A stretch of 64,000 nucleotides of DNA from Paenibacillus piscarius (GCF_022234545.1 NZ_JAIEUI010000029.1:1-64000); one strand, 5' to 3'; positions 1 to 8,800 are shown, counted from the stretch's first letter. The notes: generated by a model not told the origin, from the sequence alone. Numbers and translations: made by a program.

Positions 1-70
1 TCCTCCTCCTATATCTAGTCTACATTTTTGTGGGGGAGGACTCCAACTTCTTTAGGGGGCTGTGGAGGCA

Positions 71-337
71 TTACATCTCATTCCCTACAGAACTATCGAG
101 TAGTTCGCCTTGCGACATTTCCGGGCTATTTTTACCGCGCTTTGAAAGATAGAGCATACGTAATTCCCTATTAGACTTGCGAGCACTCTTGATGGCCGGT
201 TTAACCAATATCCCTTGATCGGGGATTAGCTCTAGTTCGACTTTCGCGCCCATAGTTAACTGAAAGTTTTCCAGAAAATCCTGTGGAATACGGATTCCGG
301 CGCTATTTCCCCATTTACCAATAGTAGTTGTCACCAT
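71..337 (-). CDS. MazE/AbrB-like antitoxin (SpoVT-AbrB fold)
   Basis: An 88-residue protein of the swapped-hairpin AbrB family. Its N-terminus reads TTTIGKWGNSAGIRIP, the typical MazE/PemI DNA-binding signature, followed by a hydrophobic strand and a basic, flexible tail that in MazE proteins binds the toxin. The start at 337 is preferred over the upstream in-frame ATG at 379 because an AGAGGA ribosome site lies 9 nt before it and the family begins here. Family role: antitoxin and autorepressor of a type II toxin-antitoxin pair. No MazF follows in the 70 bases to the window edge, although a TAGGAGGAGG-type ribosome site at the very edge suggests another gene starts just outside. It could be a solitary AbrB-type regulator. 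Confidence 0.75.
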   Translation of the reverse strand: MVTTTIGKWGNSAGIRIPQDFLENFQLTMGAKVELELIPDQGILVKPAIKSARKSNRELRMLYLSKRGKNSPEMSQGELLDSSVGNEM

Positions 338-420
338 ACAAACCAATCCTCTCTGGTGATTTTGAGTTAAGGATATCACATCGATTCCGGTTTGTAATGG
401 CTTTATCTCCGCGACCCAAC

Positions 421-2301
421 CTAGGCCTCATCCTGGCTGCCGAACAGGAGAAGCAGGGGGTCCTGAAGCTTGACCTGACCACTAGCCAGCGCCGCAACCT
501 CTTTGAAATCAGCAGAATTCGTTACAATAACAGGCGTTATTGTAGAGAAGCCGGCTGCCTTGATTTGGTCCAGCTCGAATTCCAGCAGCAGATCTCCGGC
601 CTTGACGCGGTCCCCTTCTTGAATATGGGAGGTGAAGTATTCGCCGTTCAGCTTCACCGTATCGACGCCGACATGAATCAGGATTTCCGCTCCTGTATCA
701 GAGACTACGGCTAGTGCGTGCTTCTTCTTGAAGGCTACGGTTACGGTGCCATCGAAGGGGGCAACTACTCTGCCCGATACAGGCTCTACAGCAATTCCCT
801 TGCCCATCGCTTCGGTAGCGAATGCAGGATCTGGCACACTTTCAAGCGGTAGGATGGTCCCTTCCAGCGGACTGCGGACTTCTTGATTGGCAGTAATCGT
901 TGTCTGTCCGGATGGCACGGCCGGTGTGTCTGCAACTGCTTCTTCTTCCTCCACAGGATCTTTGAAGCCAAGTACGTAAGTCAATACAGCCGATAGAATG
1001 AAGGAAACTGAAATTCCGAGAATCAGGCCCGGGAAGCCTTGTCCGCCAGGTCCGTAGAAGATCGGCAGGGTCAAGAGCCCCGGTGCGCCAGAAGCGAAGG
1101 CTTGGGTTCCGGCTTGGCCGATAATCGCTCCGCCGACGGCCCCGCTGATCACTCCGGCGATGAACGGCCGCTTAAGCGGAAGGGTAATTCCGTATACCGC
1201 CGGTTCGGTAATCCCGAACAGGGCGGATAATGTTGCTGAACCGGCCAAGGCCCGCAGCTTCTTATTCTTGGTCTTCAGCATCACTCCGAAGGCTGCGCCC
1301 GTCTGCGCGAAGACGGATGCTGCGGCTGCTGGCTTAATGCCGTCCTTGCCATGAACCGCAATATTGTTGATGAAGATGGGAACCAGACCCCAGTGCACAC
1401 CGAAGATCACAAGGACCTGCCAGCTGGCTCCGATAATAGCACCGGCCAGTAACGGGCTGAAGCCGAACACCGCTACGATTCCAGAAGCGATGGCATTGCC
1501 GACATAGACTCCGAACGGGCCAAAGGCGATCAGGGTCAGCGGAACCATAATGACCAGCAGCAGAAGCGGCGTGATGAAATTCTTGATACTCTCATGGAGA
1601 ATCCGGTTGAAGAACTTGCCTAGCTTGCTCATTACAATGACTGACAGGATAATTGGAATCACCGTAGACGAATAGCTCATCATGATAACAGGAATGCCGA
1701 AGAAATCGACAGATGCTCCTGTTGTTTTTAGCTCAATAATAGAAGGGTACAGCATGGCGCCGGCAATGGTAACAGCAACGTAGATGCTTCCATCGAATTT
1801 ACGGGCAGTTGTAACCGCTAACAGAACAGGCAGGAAATAGAACAGGCTGTCGGCGGCCGCCATCAGAATGATATAGGTTGTCTCCTTCGGCTCAAGCCAG
1901 CCGAAATTGGAGGCGAGCAGCAGCAGACCCTTCAGAATACCGGCCCCGGCCATGACACCAAGCAGCGGAGCGAAAATGCTGGAGATAATGTCAACAAGTC
2001 CGCTAAGGCCTTTGACAGACTTGCCAGGCTTCTCCTTGGGAGAGGAGGAATTCAGAATATTGGATACTTGCCCGATGGCACTGTAGACTTCAGGCACCTT
2101 GTTTCCGATTACGACCTGGAACTGGCCGCCATTCCGCTTAACGGTAATGACACCTTCCGTCTTCTCCAGCTTAGCCTGATCTGCCTTGCCCTCATCCTTC
2201 AGAACAAAACGCAGCCGTGTGGCGCAGTGGACCAGCGAGACCACATTCTTCTCACCGCCAACAAGCTGAATAATTTCCTTGGCCAATTTTTCTTGACTCA
2301 T
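421..2301 (-). CDS. PTS beta-glucoside permease IIBCA (locus A)
   Basis: A 626-residue enzyme II that imports and phosphorylates aryl- or beta-glucosides. The order is IIB (residues 1-90, phosphocysteine C26 in LVHCATRLRF), IIC (about 100-450, many hydrophobic segments, membrane) and IIA (about 480-626, phospho-histidine H543 in ILIHVGVDTVK). This is the BglF/BglP architecture at normal length. The ribosome site GGGGAGG lies 7 nt before the ATG. It is the last gene of the minus-strand locus and has its own RAT/terminator upstream, so expression should require the neighbouring antiterminator. A paralogue of the same architecture lies at 17988-19901. Exact sugar is not readable; the GH1 partner argues for cellobiose, salicin or arbutin-type substrates. 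Confidence 0.93.
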   Translation of the reverse strand: MSQEKLAKEIIQLVGGEKNVVSLVHCATRLRFVLKDEGKADQAKLEKTEGVITVKRNGGQFQVVIGNKVPEVYSAIGQVSNILNSSSPKEKPGKSVKGLSGLVDIISSIFAPLLGVMAGAGILKGLLLLASNFGWLEPKETTYIILMAAADSLFYFLPVLLAVTTARKFDGSIYVAVTIAGAMLYPSIIELKTTGASVDFFGIPVIMMSYSSTVIPIILSVIVMSKLGKFFNRILHESIKNFITPLLLLVIMVPLTLIAFGPFGVYVGNAIASGIVAVFGFSPLLAGAIIGASWQVLVIFGVHWGLVPIFINNIAVHGKDGIKPAAAASVFAQTGAAFGVMLKTKNKKLRALAGSATLSALFGITEPAVYGITLPLKRPFIAGVISGAVGGAIIGQAGTQAFASGAPGLLTLPIFYGPGGQGFPGLILGISVSFILSAVLTYVLGFKDPVEEEEAVADTPAVPSGQTTITANQEVRSPLEGTILPLESVPDPAFATEAMGKGIAVEPVSGRVVAPFDGTVTVAFKKKHALAVVSDTGAEILIHVGVDTVKLNGEYFTSHIQEGDRVKAGDLLLEFELDQIKAAGFSTITPVIVTNSADFKEVAALASGQVKLQDPLLLLFGSQDEA

Positions 2302-2367
2302 GCTCTAGCCTCCCCATTTACTCTAAGATGGCATTGCTTAGATTCTTTGCACAGATTCTTTGCACAC

Positions 2368-2429
2368 AAAAAACCTAAGCCACAAGAGATAGACCACTTC
2401 GGTCCTCGTCCTTCCCGTGACTTAGGTTT
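2368..2429 (-). terminator. Conditional terminator before PTS gene A
   Basis: On the minus strand the arms AAACCTAAGTCAC and GTGGCTTAGGTTT pair around a GC-rich loop and are followed by a U run. The 5' arm overlaps the end of the RAT at 2424-2453, so bound antiterminator would block this hairpin. Confidence 0.9.
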
Positions 2430-2453
2430 TGCCTGCATAACCAGTAACAATCC
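2424..2453 (-). promoter_or_regulatory. RAT antiterminator site before PTS gene A
   Basis: The minus-strand RNA reads GGATTGTTACTGG..GCAGGCAAAACCT, an essentially consensus LicT/BglG ribonucleic antiterminator. It overlaps the terminator hairpin at 2368-2429, the normal arrangement for PTS-controlled antitermination. Confidence 0.93.
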
Positions 2454-2523
2454 CAGTTAAATCGATATTAAGTTTGTTTATAATTCCATAATAACATTAA
2501 TTATACATATTTGTCAATATAAA

Positions 2524-3354
2524 TCATCTGTTAACGACTCTTTGAATATGAACCGTCAAGTACAGCTTTTCTTCGTTGGTAAGCTCATGGTTGTATTCTT
2601 TTTTGACAAAAACCTCGATTTTGTCTATACAGGCCGCAGACTCGGGGTGCTTCTCCCGCATCATTTCATAGAAATGATCGTAATTATTCTCATAATGCGT
2701 TCCGTTAAATACACGCTGGGAGAAGAACTTCAGATGCGTAATAAAGCGGAAATAGCTTAGCGACTCCTCGTCGAACTCCATTCTGAAATGATACTTGGCA
2801 ATATTCACGATTTGCTGGATGAACTTGGTAATATTCATGGTAGTGACTACTTCTTCATTCATCTCGGCATTCACGATATGCAGCGCGATAAATGCCGCTT
2901 CATCCTGGGGCAGCTCATAGCCCAGCTTCTCTTTGAGCTGCTCCAGCGTCCTCAGCCCCAAGGAGAATTCATCCTTGTACAGATGCTTAATCTCCCACAT
3001 TAATGCATTCTTGATCTCGATCCCCTTCTCATAACGCTCAATGGCGAAGTGGATGTGGTCGGTCAAGGACACGTATATATTCTCGTTCAGCTTTTTGTGA
3101 AGGCTGTGTTTGGCATAATTAATGACTTCCTCCACAATGACAATGAGCTCAAGCGGCACCTCGCGCAGCAGCATTTTGAAATTATCGGAGGTCTGCTTAT
3201 TCTTCAGCGCAAATACCTTCTGAATGCGGGTCTCGTCGACTTCTTCTCCGGGCTTTTTCTTAAAGGCGATACCACGGCCCATAACTACAAGCTCTTGACC
3301 ATCTGCCTGATACACACTGATGACGTTGTTATTAATGACTTTAGCTATTTTCAT
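2524..3354 (-). CDS. licT: LicT/BglG-family transcription antiterminator (locus A)
   Basis: A 276-residue RNA-binding antiterminator. The N-terminal CAT domain (MKIAKVINNNVISV...) binds RAT RNA; two PRD modules follow. Conserved PRD histidines are visible in LTDHIHFAIER and ALHIVNAE (PRD1) and in THLKFF and TVHIQRVV (PRD2); these are the usual targets of PTS phosphorylation (EII inhibits, HPr activates). I start at the ATG at 3354, where family members begin, with GGGGGA 4 nt upstream; another ATG at 3366 is possible. It lies between the GH1 and PTS genes and probably controls all three RATs of the locus, including one in its own leader (autoregulation). Confidence 0.92.
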   Translation of the reverse strand: MKIAKVINNNVISVYQADGQELVVMGRGIAFKKKPGEEVDETRIQKVFALKNKQTSDNFKMLLREVPLELIVIVEEVINYAKHSLHKKLNENIYVSLTDHIHFAIERYEKGIEIKNALMWEIKHLYKDEFSLGLRTLEQLKEKLGYELPQDEAAFIALHIVNAEMNEEVVTTMNITKFIQQIVNIAKYHFRMEFDEESLSYFRFITHLKFFSQRVFNGTHYENNYDHFYEMMREKHPESAACIDKIEVFVKKEYNHELTNEEKLYLTVHIQRVVNR

Positions 3355-3405
3355 CTCGTCCCCCATTCTCCCCGCGAAGAGCTATTCCCCCATCACCTAG
3401 TACAG

Positions 3406-3471
3406 CAAAAAAACCTAAAGCATAGCCAAATAAAAGGCAACATTGTCCTTGTTTGTTGGCGGCTTAGGTTT
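3406..3471 (-). terminator. Conditional terminator before licT A
   Basis: Minus-strand arms AAACCTAAGCC and GGCTATGCTTTAGGTTT enclose a loop with a secondary AAGG/CCTT stem and end in a U run. The 5' arm begins inside the RAT half at 3466-3480. Confidence 0.85.
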
Positions 3472-3532
3472 TGCCTACACAGATCTGCACGTTGCATGGA
3501 AGCATGCACAGTGCTCAGGTAGTAACAATCCT
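3466..3532 (-). promoter_or_regulatory. Expanded RAT with extra apical stem before licT A
   Basis: Both halves of an RAT are present, GGATTGTTACT (3521-3531) and TGTAGGCAAAACCT (3466-3479), but about 40 nt lie between them instead of the usual few. The insert can fold into a further hairpin: GCATG-CTTC-CATGC inside GCAC/GTGC, continuing the RAT stem upwards. The terminator overlap is retained. I infer a functional but enlarged RAT. Confidence 0.75.
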
Positions 3533-3630
3533 AAAGTATGGTGGATTCGCGTCAAGTATAACTTGAAGAGAGCAGAAATGTCAACGCTTTCAGGGAGAAC
3601 ATGTGGCTTCCGGGAGACCCGGGCCGGGTT

Positions 3631-5073
3631 CTACTCCCCGCCCAGGTTTGCACCGTCCGAAGCGATCACCTTCCGGTACCAGTCAAAGCTCTTTTTCTTC
3701 ATCCGCTTCATGCTGCCGTTGCCTTCATTATCCCTGTCCACGTACACATACCCGTAGCGCTTCTTCATCTCTCCGGATGAGGCGCTGACAATATCGATAC
3801 AGCCCCAGCTGGTATAGCCGATAATGTCTACACCGTCCTGAATGGCCTCTGCCATCTCAGCAATATGCCGCTTCAGATAATCGATCCGGTACGTATCGTC
3901 GATGCTGCCATCCGGCAAAATACTGTCGGTGGCTCCGAACCCGTTCTCTACTACAAATAACGGCTTCTGATAACGGTCATGGAGCTGATTGGCTGTAATC
4001 CGGAACCCCTTCGGGTCAATGGTCCAGCCCCATTCTGATTTCTGGAGATATGGATTGGCGACAGAGCCAAACACATTGCCGCTGGTCATATTCTTGATGA
4101 TCTCCGGGTCTGTGCTCGTTGTACGGCTTGAATAATAGCTGAAGCCGATGTAATCAACGGTATGCTGCTTCAGAATCGCTGCATCCTCCGGCTGCATCTC
4201 AATACTCAGCCCATGATCCTTGAAGAACCTCTTGGCGTAGCCGGGATACTCTCCGCGGGATTGCACATCAATGAAGAAATAAGACTCGCGGTCCTTCTCC
4301 ATGCCGAGGAATACATCCTCAGGGTTGCAGGTATACGGGTAGAAATTGCCAGCTGCGAGCATACATCCGATTTTGGCATCGGGGATGATTTCGTGACAGG
4401 CTCTGACAGCAAGCGCACTTGCGACCAGCTGGTGATGCGCGGCCTGGTACTGAATCTGTTTGATAGGATCTCCTTCTTTGAAAACAAGTCCGGCCCCTAA
4501 AAACGGCAGATGCAGCAGCATGTTGATCTCATTGAAGGTCAACCAGTATTTTACCTTATCCATGTACCGTTTAAATACGGTTATGGCATAGGTCTCAAAC
4601 AGAGCAACCAGCTCGCGGCTTCTCCAGCTGCCATATTTCCCGACCAGGTTCACCGGTACATCGAAGTGCGCCAGCGTCACTACAGGCTGGATACCGTGTG
4701 CCAATAGCTCGTCAAACAGATTATCATAGAAAAGCAGTCCGGCTTCATTCGGTGCTGCGTCTTCGCCTGTAGGATAGATCCGGGCCCACGCGATGGATAC
4801 ACGCAGCGCCTTGAAGCCCATCTCAGCGAATAGCGCGATGTCCTCCGGGTAGCGGTGATAGAAGTCTATCGCTTCATGCGACGGATAGAATTGGCCGTCA
4901 AGCGGGGTGAGAGAGGGGACCTCCCCTTTCATCATCGCTCTTCTGGCTTCACCGGCAGGCAGCAGGTCAACAGTGCTCAAGCCTTTGCCGTCCTCCAGGT
5001 AAGCGCCCTCCGCCTGGTTGGCGGCCAAGGCACCTCCCCATAGGAAGTGCTTGGGAAATCTGAATGCGGACAT
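3631..5073 (-). CDS. 6-phospho-beta-glucosidase, GH1 (locus A)
   Basis: A 480-residue cytoplasmic GH1 enzyme that should hydrolyse the phosphorylated beta-glucoside delivered by the PTS. The acid/base glutamate is E182 in TFNEIN and the nucleophile E376 in FVVENGFG. The N-terminal FLWGGALAANQAEGA and the C-terminal MKKKSFDWYRKVI are typical of the phospho-specific subgroup; the lysine/tyrosine-rich end is consistent with binding the 6-phosphate. AAGGAG lies 8 nt before the ATG. It is the first gene of the minus-strand locus and follows its own RAT-like site and terminator. It resembles the paralogue at 19926-21335 throughout. Confidence 0.93.
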   Translation of the reverse strand: MSAFRFPKHFLWGGALAANQAEGAYLEDGKGLSTVDLLPAGEARRAMMKGEVPSLTPLDGQFYPSHEAIDFYHRYPEDIALFAEMGFKALRVSIAWARIYPTGEDAAPNEAGLLFYDNLFDELLAHGIQPVVTLAHFDVPVNLVGKYGSWRSRELVALFETYAITVFKRYMDKVKYWLTFNEINMLLHLPFLGAGLVFKEGDPIKQIQYQAAHHQLVASALAVRACHEIIPDAKIGCMLAAGNFYPYTCNPEDVFLGMEKDRESYFFIDVQSRGEYPGYAKRFFKDHGLSIEMQPEDAAILKQHTVDYIGFSYYSSRTTSTDPEIIKNMTSGNVFGSVANPYLQKSEWGWTIDPKGFRITANQLHDRYQKPLFVVENGFGATDSILPDGSIDDTYRIDYLKRHIAEMAEAIQDGVDIIGYTSWGCIDIVSASSGEMKKRYGYVYVDRDNEGNGSMKRMKKKSFDWYRKVIASDGANLGGE

Positions 5074-5128
5074 TATAAATCTCCTTCCGTTGGATAGATT
5101 GGTTGCCGGTCAGAATGCAGCACAACAG

Positions 5129-5181
5129 AAAAAACCCAAACCAGCCTAGCTGCACGCAAGTGCAATTAAGCCGGATCAGGT
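5129..5181 (-). terminator. Conditional terminator before GH1 gene A
   Basis: The minus-strand RNA folds AACC..CCGGCT..GCAC-TTGC-GTGC..AGC..GG..GGTT and ends in GGG plus a run of U. It begins inside the RAT-like element at 5178-5209. Confidence 0.8.
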
Positions 5182-5209
5182 TATGCCCATAAGGATCGGT
5201 AACATTCCT
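5178..5209 (-). promoter_or_regulatory. Divergent RAT-like site before GH1 gene A
   Basis: The minus-strand RNA reads AGGAATGTTACCGAT...GGGCATAACCT. It keeps the conserved TGTTAC and GGCA elements and the overlap with a terminator but differs from the other RATs here at several positions. It may be weaker or read by another antiterminator such as GlcT or SacT-type proteins. Confidence 0.65.
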
Positions 5210-5240
5210 ATGTAAAGTTATGCGGATGTGATGTGACTAA

Positions 5241-5269
5241 ACCTTAGCAAGAAATAAAGGAGCTGTCAA
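5241..5269 (-). promoter_or_regulatory. Sigma-A promoter of beta-glucoside locus A
   Basis: On the minus strand TTGACA (5264-5269) is separated by 17 nt from TAAGGT (5241-5246), placing the transcript start just before the RAT-like site. No catabolite site was recognised with certainty. Confidence 0.6.
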
Positions 5270-5280
5270 TATGGTTCCTC

Positions 5281-6996
5281 TTATCTGCGCGGTCCAGGCT
5301 CCCGCTGCTCCAGCCGGCTAAGCTCTCGCATAGCGTTGATCTGCCTGGTATGTCTTTCAGCCCGGCGGCTTTGTCTCGTCCGGAGCTGGCTCAGCATCAC
5401 GAGCAGGCCAAGGCTGCCGAGCACATAAGAGGCGGCCGGCGGGATTTCATTCCACAGGATGGCCGCAATCAGCAGGAAAACCGCGCCCATAATGGCCGCT
5501 ACAATCCGCTGCGTATTTTTGTTCTGCGTCTCGATTAACTTTTGCTCTAAGGAGCTCGACAGCTTGACCCTTAAGCCTCCGCTGTCCATTTTGTCGATTG
5601 CGGACATGAACTTCTTGGTTGTCGGCAGGATGTCTTTGAGCATATGCTTGCCATCTTCTACAATCTGGGAGATCACACTTCCCCGCAGATCCCTCCGCAC
5701 CACCTTGTCCACATAAGGCCTGACGGTTCCCACCAGATCAAGCTCAGGGTCGAGTCCGGTACAGAGTCCGTACACAGTGACTATGGCTTTGCCCAGGAAT
5801 GTGGTGTTGGCAGGTAATTGAAAAGGCTGGGAGTAGAGGAAATTACGCAATTCTTCCACATTATCGCCTGAGGTGACAAAGCTCAGGTCGAACGTATCCC
5901 CGTAGATCTGTTCGAATAATAACGTAAGATTCCGTGAGAAGACCTCCAGATCTACATTGCGTCTTAAGAATCTCAACCGTAGAAGGGCATCAATGGCGCC
6001 GTGGGCGTCCTTCAGATATACGGCCAGCAGAAGGGCGACCATCTGGGTCTTCATCTCACCGGGAATCCGCCCGACCATTCCGAAATCGATTAAGGCGATG
6101 GTGCCGTCCTGCTGTACAAGCACATTGCCCGGGTGCGGGTCAGCGTGGAAGAGCCCGTTCAACAGAATCTGTTCTACGAACATTTCGATCAGCGACGTCG
6201 CCAGCCGGGTCCGGTCCACGCCCCAAGCCTCCAGCTTGGCCCAATCATTGATTTTGACACCCTCCATGAACTCCATGGTCAGCACCTGTGAAGTCGTATA
6301 TGCCCAATGAATGTCTGGAATCACGACATCCTTGCGGTGGGCTAACTGCTGCTGGAATTCTTCAGCATTGCGCCCTTCCTGCTGATAGTCGAGCTCTTCC
6401 ATAATGGTGTCATGGAACTCCTCATACACCGCGTCCAGGTCCATGAAGTCTGTAATGATCTTCTGGCGCTTCAATAACAACATTGCGACTTGGATAGACT
6501 TCCAATCAATGGCGATAATGTCCTCGACTCCGGGACGCATTACCTTCACGGCGACTCGTTCGCCTGTCCGTAAGGTTGCCCGGTGAACCTGTCCGAAGGA
6601 AGCTGCGGCAATAGGAGCCGGATCGAACTCAGCATACATCCCGCTGATTGGTCCGCCCAGTTCACGCTCTACCTTCTGCCGGATCTCAGAGAAATCTACA
6701 AATTCTATGGAATCCTGCAGCTTGGTTAATTCCTCGATAACTTCCTTCGGCAGCATATCCACCTGTGCACTCACATGCTGCCCAAGCTTGATAATTAATC
6801 CGCCCATATCCATGGCGGTGGTTGTGAAATAGGCTGCCTGTCTGCGGTATAAAGCCCGCTGCTTCGCTGCAAAGCGCCGTCCTGACATCACATATTTCCG
6901 CCTGCTAAGCCACCAGTACTCCCAGGCGAATTTGAAAATCATCCGCATGGTTCGTCTGAACCGCGGGTCTTTCATCAATTTCAGGAATTCGCTCAT
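5281..6996 (-). CDS. AarF/UbiB/ABC1-family atypical kinase-like protein
   Basis: A 571-residue member of the UbiB/ADCK family. Visible signatures: AAASFGQVHRA (alanine-rich loop replacing the usual glycine loop), VAVKVMRPG (ATP-lysine), HADPHPGNVLV (catalytic loop) and LIDFGMVGR (metal-binding DFG). The C-terminus has two hydrophobic helices (AAIMGAVFLLIAAILW and the following VLGSLGLLVML), so it is probably membrane-anchored. In quinone-producing bacteria the family supports isoprenoid quinone metabolism; in firmicutes the role is unclear. No strong ribosome site is visible before the ATG. It stands alone between the GH1 gene and an MFS gene on the same strand. Confidence 0.88.
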   Translation of the reverse strand: MSEFLKLMKDPRFRRTMRMIFKFAWEYWWLSRRKYVMSGRRFAAKQRALYRRQAAYFTTTAMDMGGLIIKLGQHVSAQVDMLPKEVIEELTKLQDSIEFVDFSEIRQKVERELGGPISGMYAEFDPAPIAAASFGQVHRATLRTGERVAVKVMRPGVEDIIAIDWKSIQVAMLLLKRQKIITDFMDLDAVYEEFHDTIMEELDYQQEGRNAEEFQQQLAHRKDVVIPDIHWAYTTSQVLTMEFMEGVKINDWAKLEAWGVDRTRLATSLIEMFVEQILLNGLFHADPHPGNVLVQQDGTIALIDFGMVGRIPGEMKTQMVALLLAVYLKDAHGAIDALLRLRFLRRNVDLEVFSRNLTLLFEQIYGDTFDLSFVTSGDNVEELRNFLYSQPFQLPANTTFLGKAIVTVYGLCTGLDPELDLVGTVRPYVDKVVRRDLRGSVISQIVEDGKHMLKDILPTTKKFMSAIDKMDSGGLRVKLSSSLEQKLIETQNKNTQRIVAAIMGAVFLLIAAILWNEIPPAASYVLGSLGLLVMLSQLRTRQSRRAERHTRQINAMRELSRLEQREPGPRR

Positions 6997-7099
6997 ACTT
7001 GTTCATCTGCCACAGAGTCATTATGCTGCATCCCAGATCTCTCCTTCTAATCATCCATCTGCTTAATTGTATGATATTTCATGACAGACAACTACACAA

Positions 7100-8395
7100 T
7101 TACAGGCTTGGAAGACTGGCATCTGATGACTCCGGTTCATCCCGGAATGCCCGGCGGCCAAGTAAGCCGACTACCAGAGCCAGCGAGGTCAAAACTCCGG
7201 CCAGCAGATACAGGTTGACGATCCCGAACTGTTCGGCCAGCCCGGCCATGACCAGCAGCGAGATGCAGAAGACCAGATGCAGCAGCGAGGCTTGCGCGGA
7301 CAGCACCTTGGGCAGCATCTGCTTGCTGGTGCTGCGCTGGATGAGGGTACGCCGGTTAATCACCGACAACTCCGTAAACGGTCCTGTCAGCAGAACAAGG
7401 ATCAGTGCTACATAAGGCCGGGTATTCAGAGCATACATCAGGGTGAGCAGGCTGTAGCCTGCCATACCGATGAGCATCGCTCCCAGGTAGCGGTTGCCGA
7501 TGAGCCGCACTGCCGACAGGACAAGCAGCCCGCCGCCGACCGTTCCGGCAAAATAGGCTGCGTTAATGAAGCCCCACCATTCTTCGCCTTGCTTCAGCGC
7601 CACCTGGACGAAGGCCAGCGTGAACGCGCCGACCCAGACCGAGCCGCCCAGCATGTCGATGATGTCCATGAAGGTCAGCATCCGCAGGCGGGGCATACGC
7701 CAGATGAGGCTCCAGCCTTCGGTGAGGGTCTTCCACTTCGAAGCCGCTGGCGGTTGCGGTTCGGCCGGCTGCCCCTGTATGTGGACACTTGTCTCTGCCG
7801 GCTCTCTTACGCCAAGCGTAAAAGCAGCTGCCAGCCCATAGATGGCCGCTGTCAGCAGCAGCGCCGGGCTGGGCCCCAGGAAGGCGACCAGCAGGCCGCT
7901 CAGTCCCCAGCCGGCAAACTGCACAACCTGATCGCTGACGCTGATCAGACCGTTGGCCTTAAGCAGCCCTTCCTCCTGTGTGATGAGGCGCGGCACCAGC
8001 GCATTACGGGCCGGAACGGTCCAGCCGTCGAGGAAGGACATGACGAAGACCAGAGCAAAGACAAGTAGGAGTGAAGCAGCCGCACCGTTAAGCTGCAGAT
8101 ACAGAGCAAGCAGCACAAACAGCAGGAACTGGCCGGTCTGTGAGATCAGCAGCAGCGAGGGCAGCTTGATCCGGTTAATAAGCAGCGGGGCGATGAAGCC
8201 GCTCACGATCTGCGCCGAGCTGCGCATCAGCGGCATCAGCGCCGCTGAGACAAGGGAATCGGTCCGGTCCAGCACCAGCACCGTCAGCGCCATAATATAC
8301 AGGACATCAGCGGCATTCGCTGCCGTCTGGGTCGTCCAGAGATAATAGAAGGAACGTGTTAACAAGCGTGGCTTCAAGGAAATCGAGTCCTCCAT
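7100..8395 (-). CDS. MFS transporter
   Basis: A 431-residue polytopic membrane protein with about a dozen hydrophobic segments and a central hydrophilic loop (residues 195-215, rich in Glu, Pro and Gln), the two-bundle layout of the major facilitator superfamily. The FLDGWTVPARNALVPRLI stretch resembles the conserved segment of the MFS_3/EntS-like exporter group. AAGGA precedes the ATG by 8 nt. Substrate is unknown; no regulator is adjacent. The gene borders the AT-rich island that begins upstream of it. Confidence 0.85.
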   Translation of the reverse strand: MEDSISLKPRLLTRSFYYLWTTQTAANAADVLYIMALTVLVLDRTDSLVSAALMPLMRSSAQIVSGFIAPLLINRIKLPSLLLISQTGQFLLFVLLALYLQLNGAAASLLLVFALVFVMSFLDGWTVPARNALVPRLITQEEGLLKANGLISVSDQVVQFAGWGLSGLLVAFLGPSPALLLTAAIYGLAAAFTLGVREPAETSVHIQGQPAEPQPPAASKWKTLTEGWSLIWRMPRLRMLTFMDIIDMLGGSVWVGAFTLAFVQVALKQGEEWWGFINAAYFAGTVGGGLLVLSAVRLIGNRYLGAMLIGMAGYSLLTLMYALNTRPYVALILVLLTGPFTELSVINRRTLIQRSTSKQMLPKVLSAQASLLHLVFCISLLVMAGLAEQFGIVNLYLLAGVLTSLALVVGLLGRRAFRDEPESSDASLPSL

Positions 8396-8757
8396 TTCTG
8401 CATCCTTAACCTCAAATGTAAGTTAAGGATAACAATAATGGATATTTAAGCTTTTGACAAACCAAACAACCCATTCTACCTAGGGGGCCTTATCGTCACA
8501 CACAACTATGCGAGTTGGCCGACTACTCTCCATGCTGCTTATCATCTCCGGTAAAGGGCAAGGATTTGCCGGGCAGTGAGGAAGAATTTGCGCGGCTGGT
8601 TTGGCAAGAATGAAGCTATTAATGACATCCTGCTAAAAATCGAGCATACCTATAAGTGGGAGCTTGATTCACAGTAAGCTTTTATGTTGAATGATATTAT
8701 GTTGAATGACAATGTCCTCAGCATTAAATAAAACTAAAAGATTGCTTACAAAGATAC
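8396..8757. other. Intergenic stretch with decayed coding sequence
   Basis: No intact gene. From about 8555 to 8677 the plus strand holds a degenerate reading frame ending in WFGKNEAINDILLKIEHTYKWELDSQ-stop style sequence read in pieces (GTG at 8576, TAA at 8675), with only a weak candidate start and no ribosome site. It looks like the 3' end of a lost gene at the left edge of the island. I could not name the family. Confidence 0.4.
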
Positions 8758-8800
8758 ACGGCAGCATTTTCCCATCATAATAGGAAAAATGCTGCCGTGT
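8758..8800. terminator. Strong hairpin, probable terminator of the PLA2-like unit
   Basis: The sequence ACGGCAGCATTTTCC...GGAAAAATGCTGCCGT forms a long stem with a short loop, flanked by T-rich sequence on both sides. It lies beyond the 3' end of the minus-strand phospholipase-like gene and could also act on the plus strand. Confidence 0.75.

Noticed and set aside
3443..3757. Plus-strand frame over the licT leader and GH1 3' end
   Set aside because: Covers the RAT/terminator RNA elements and the antisense of a known gene; no homology features.
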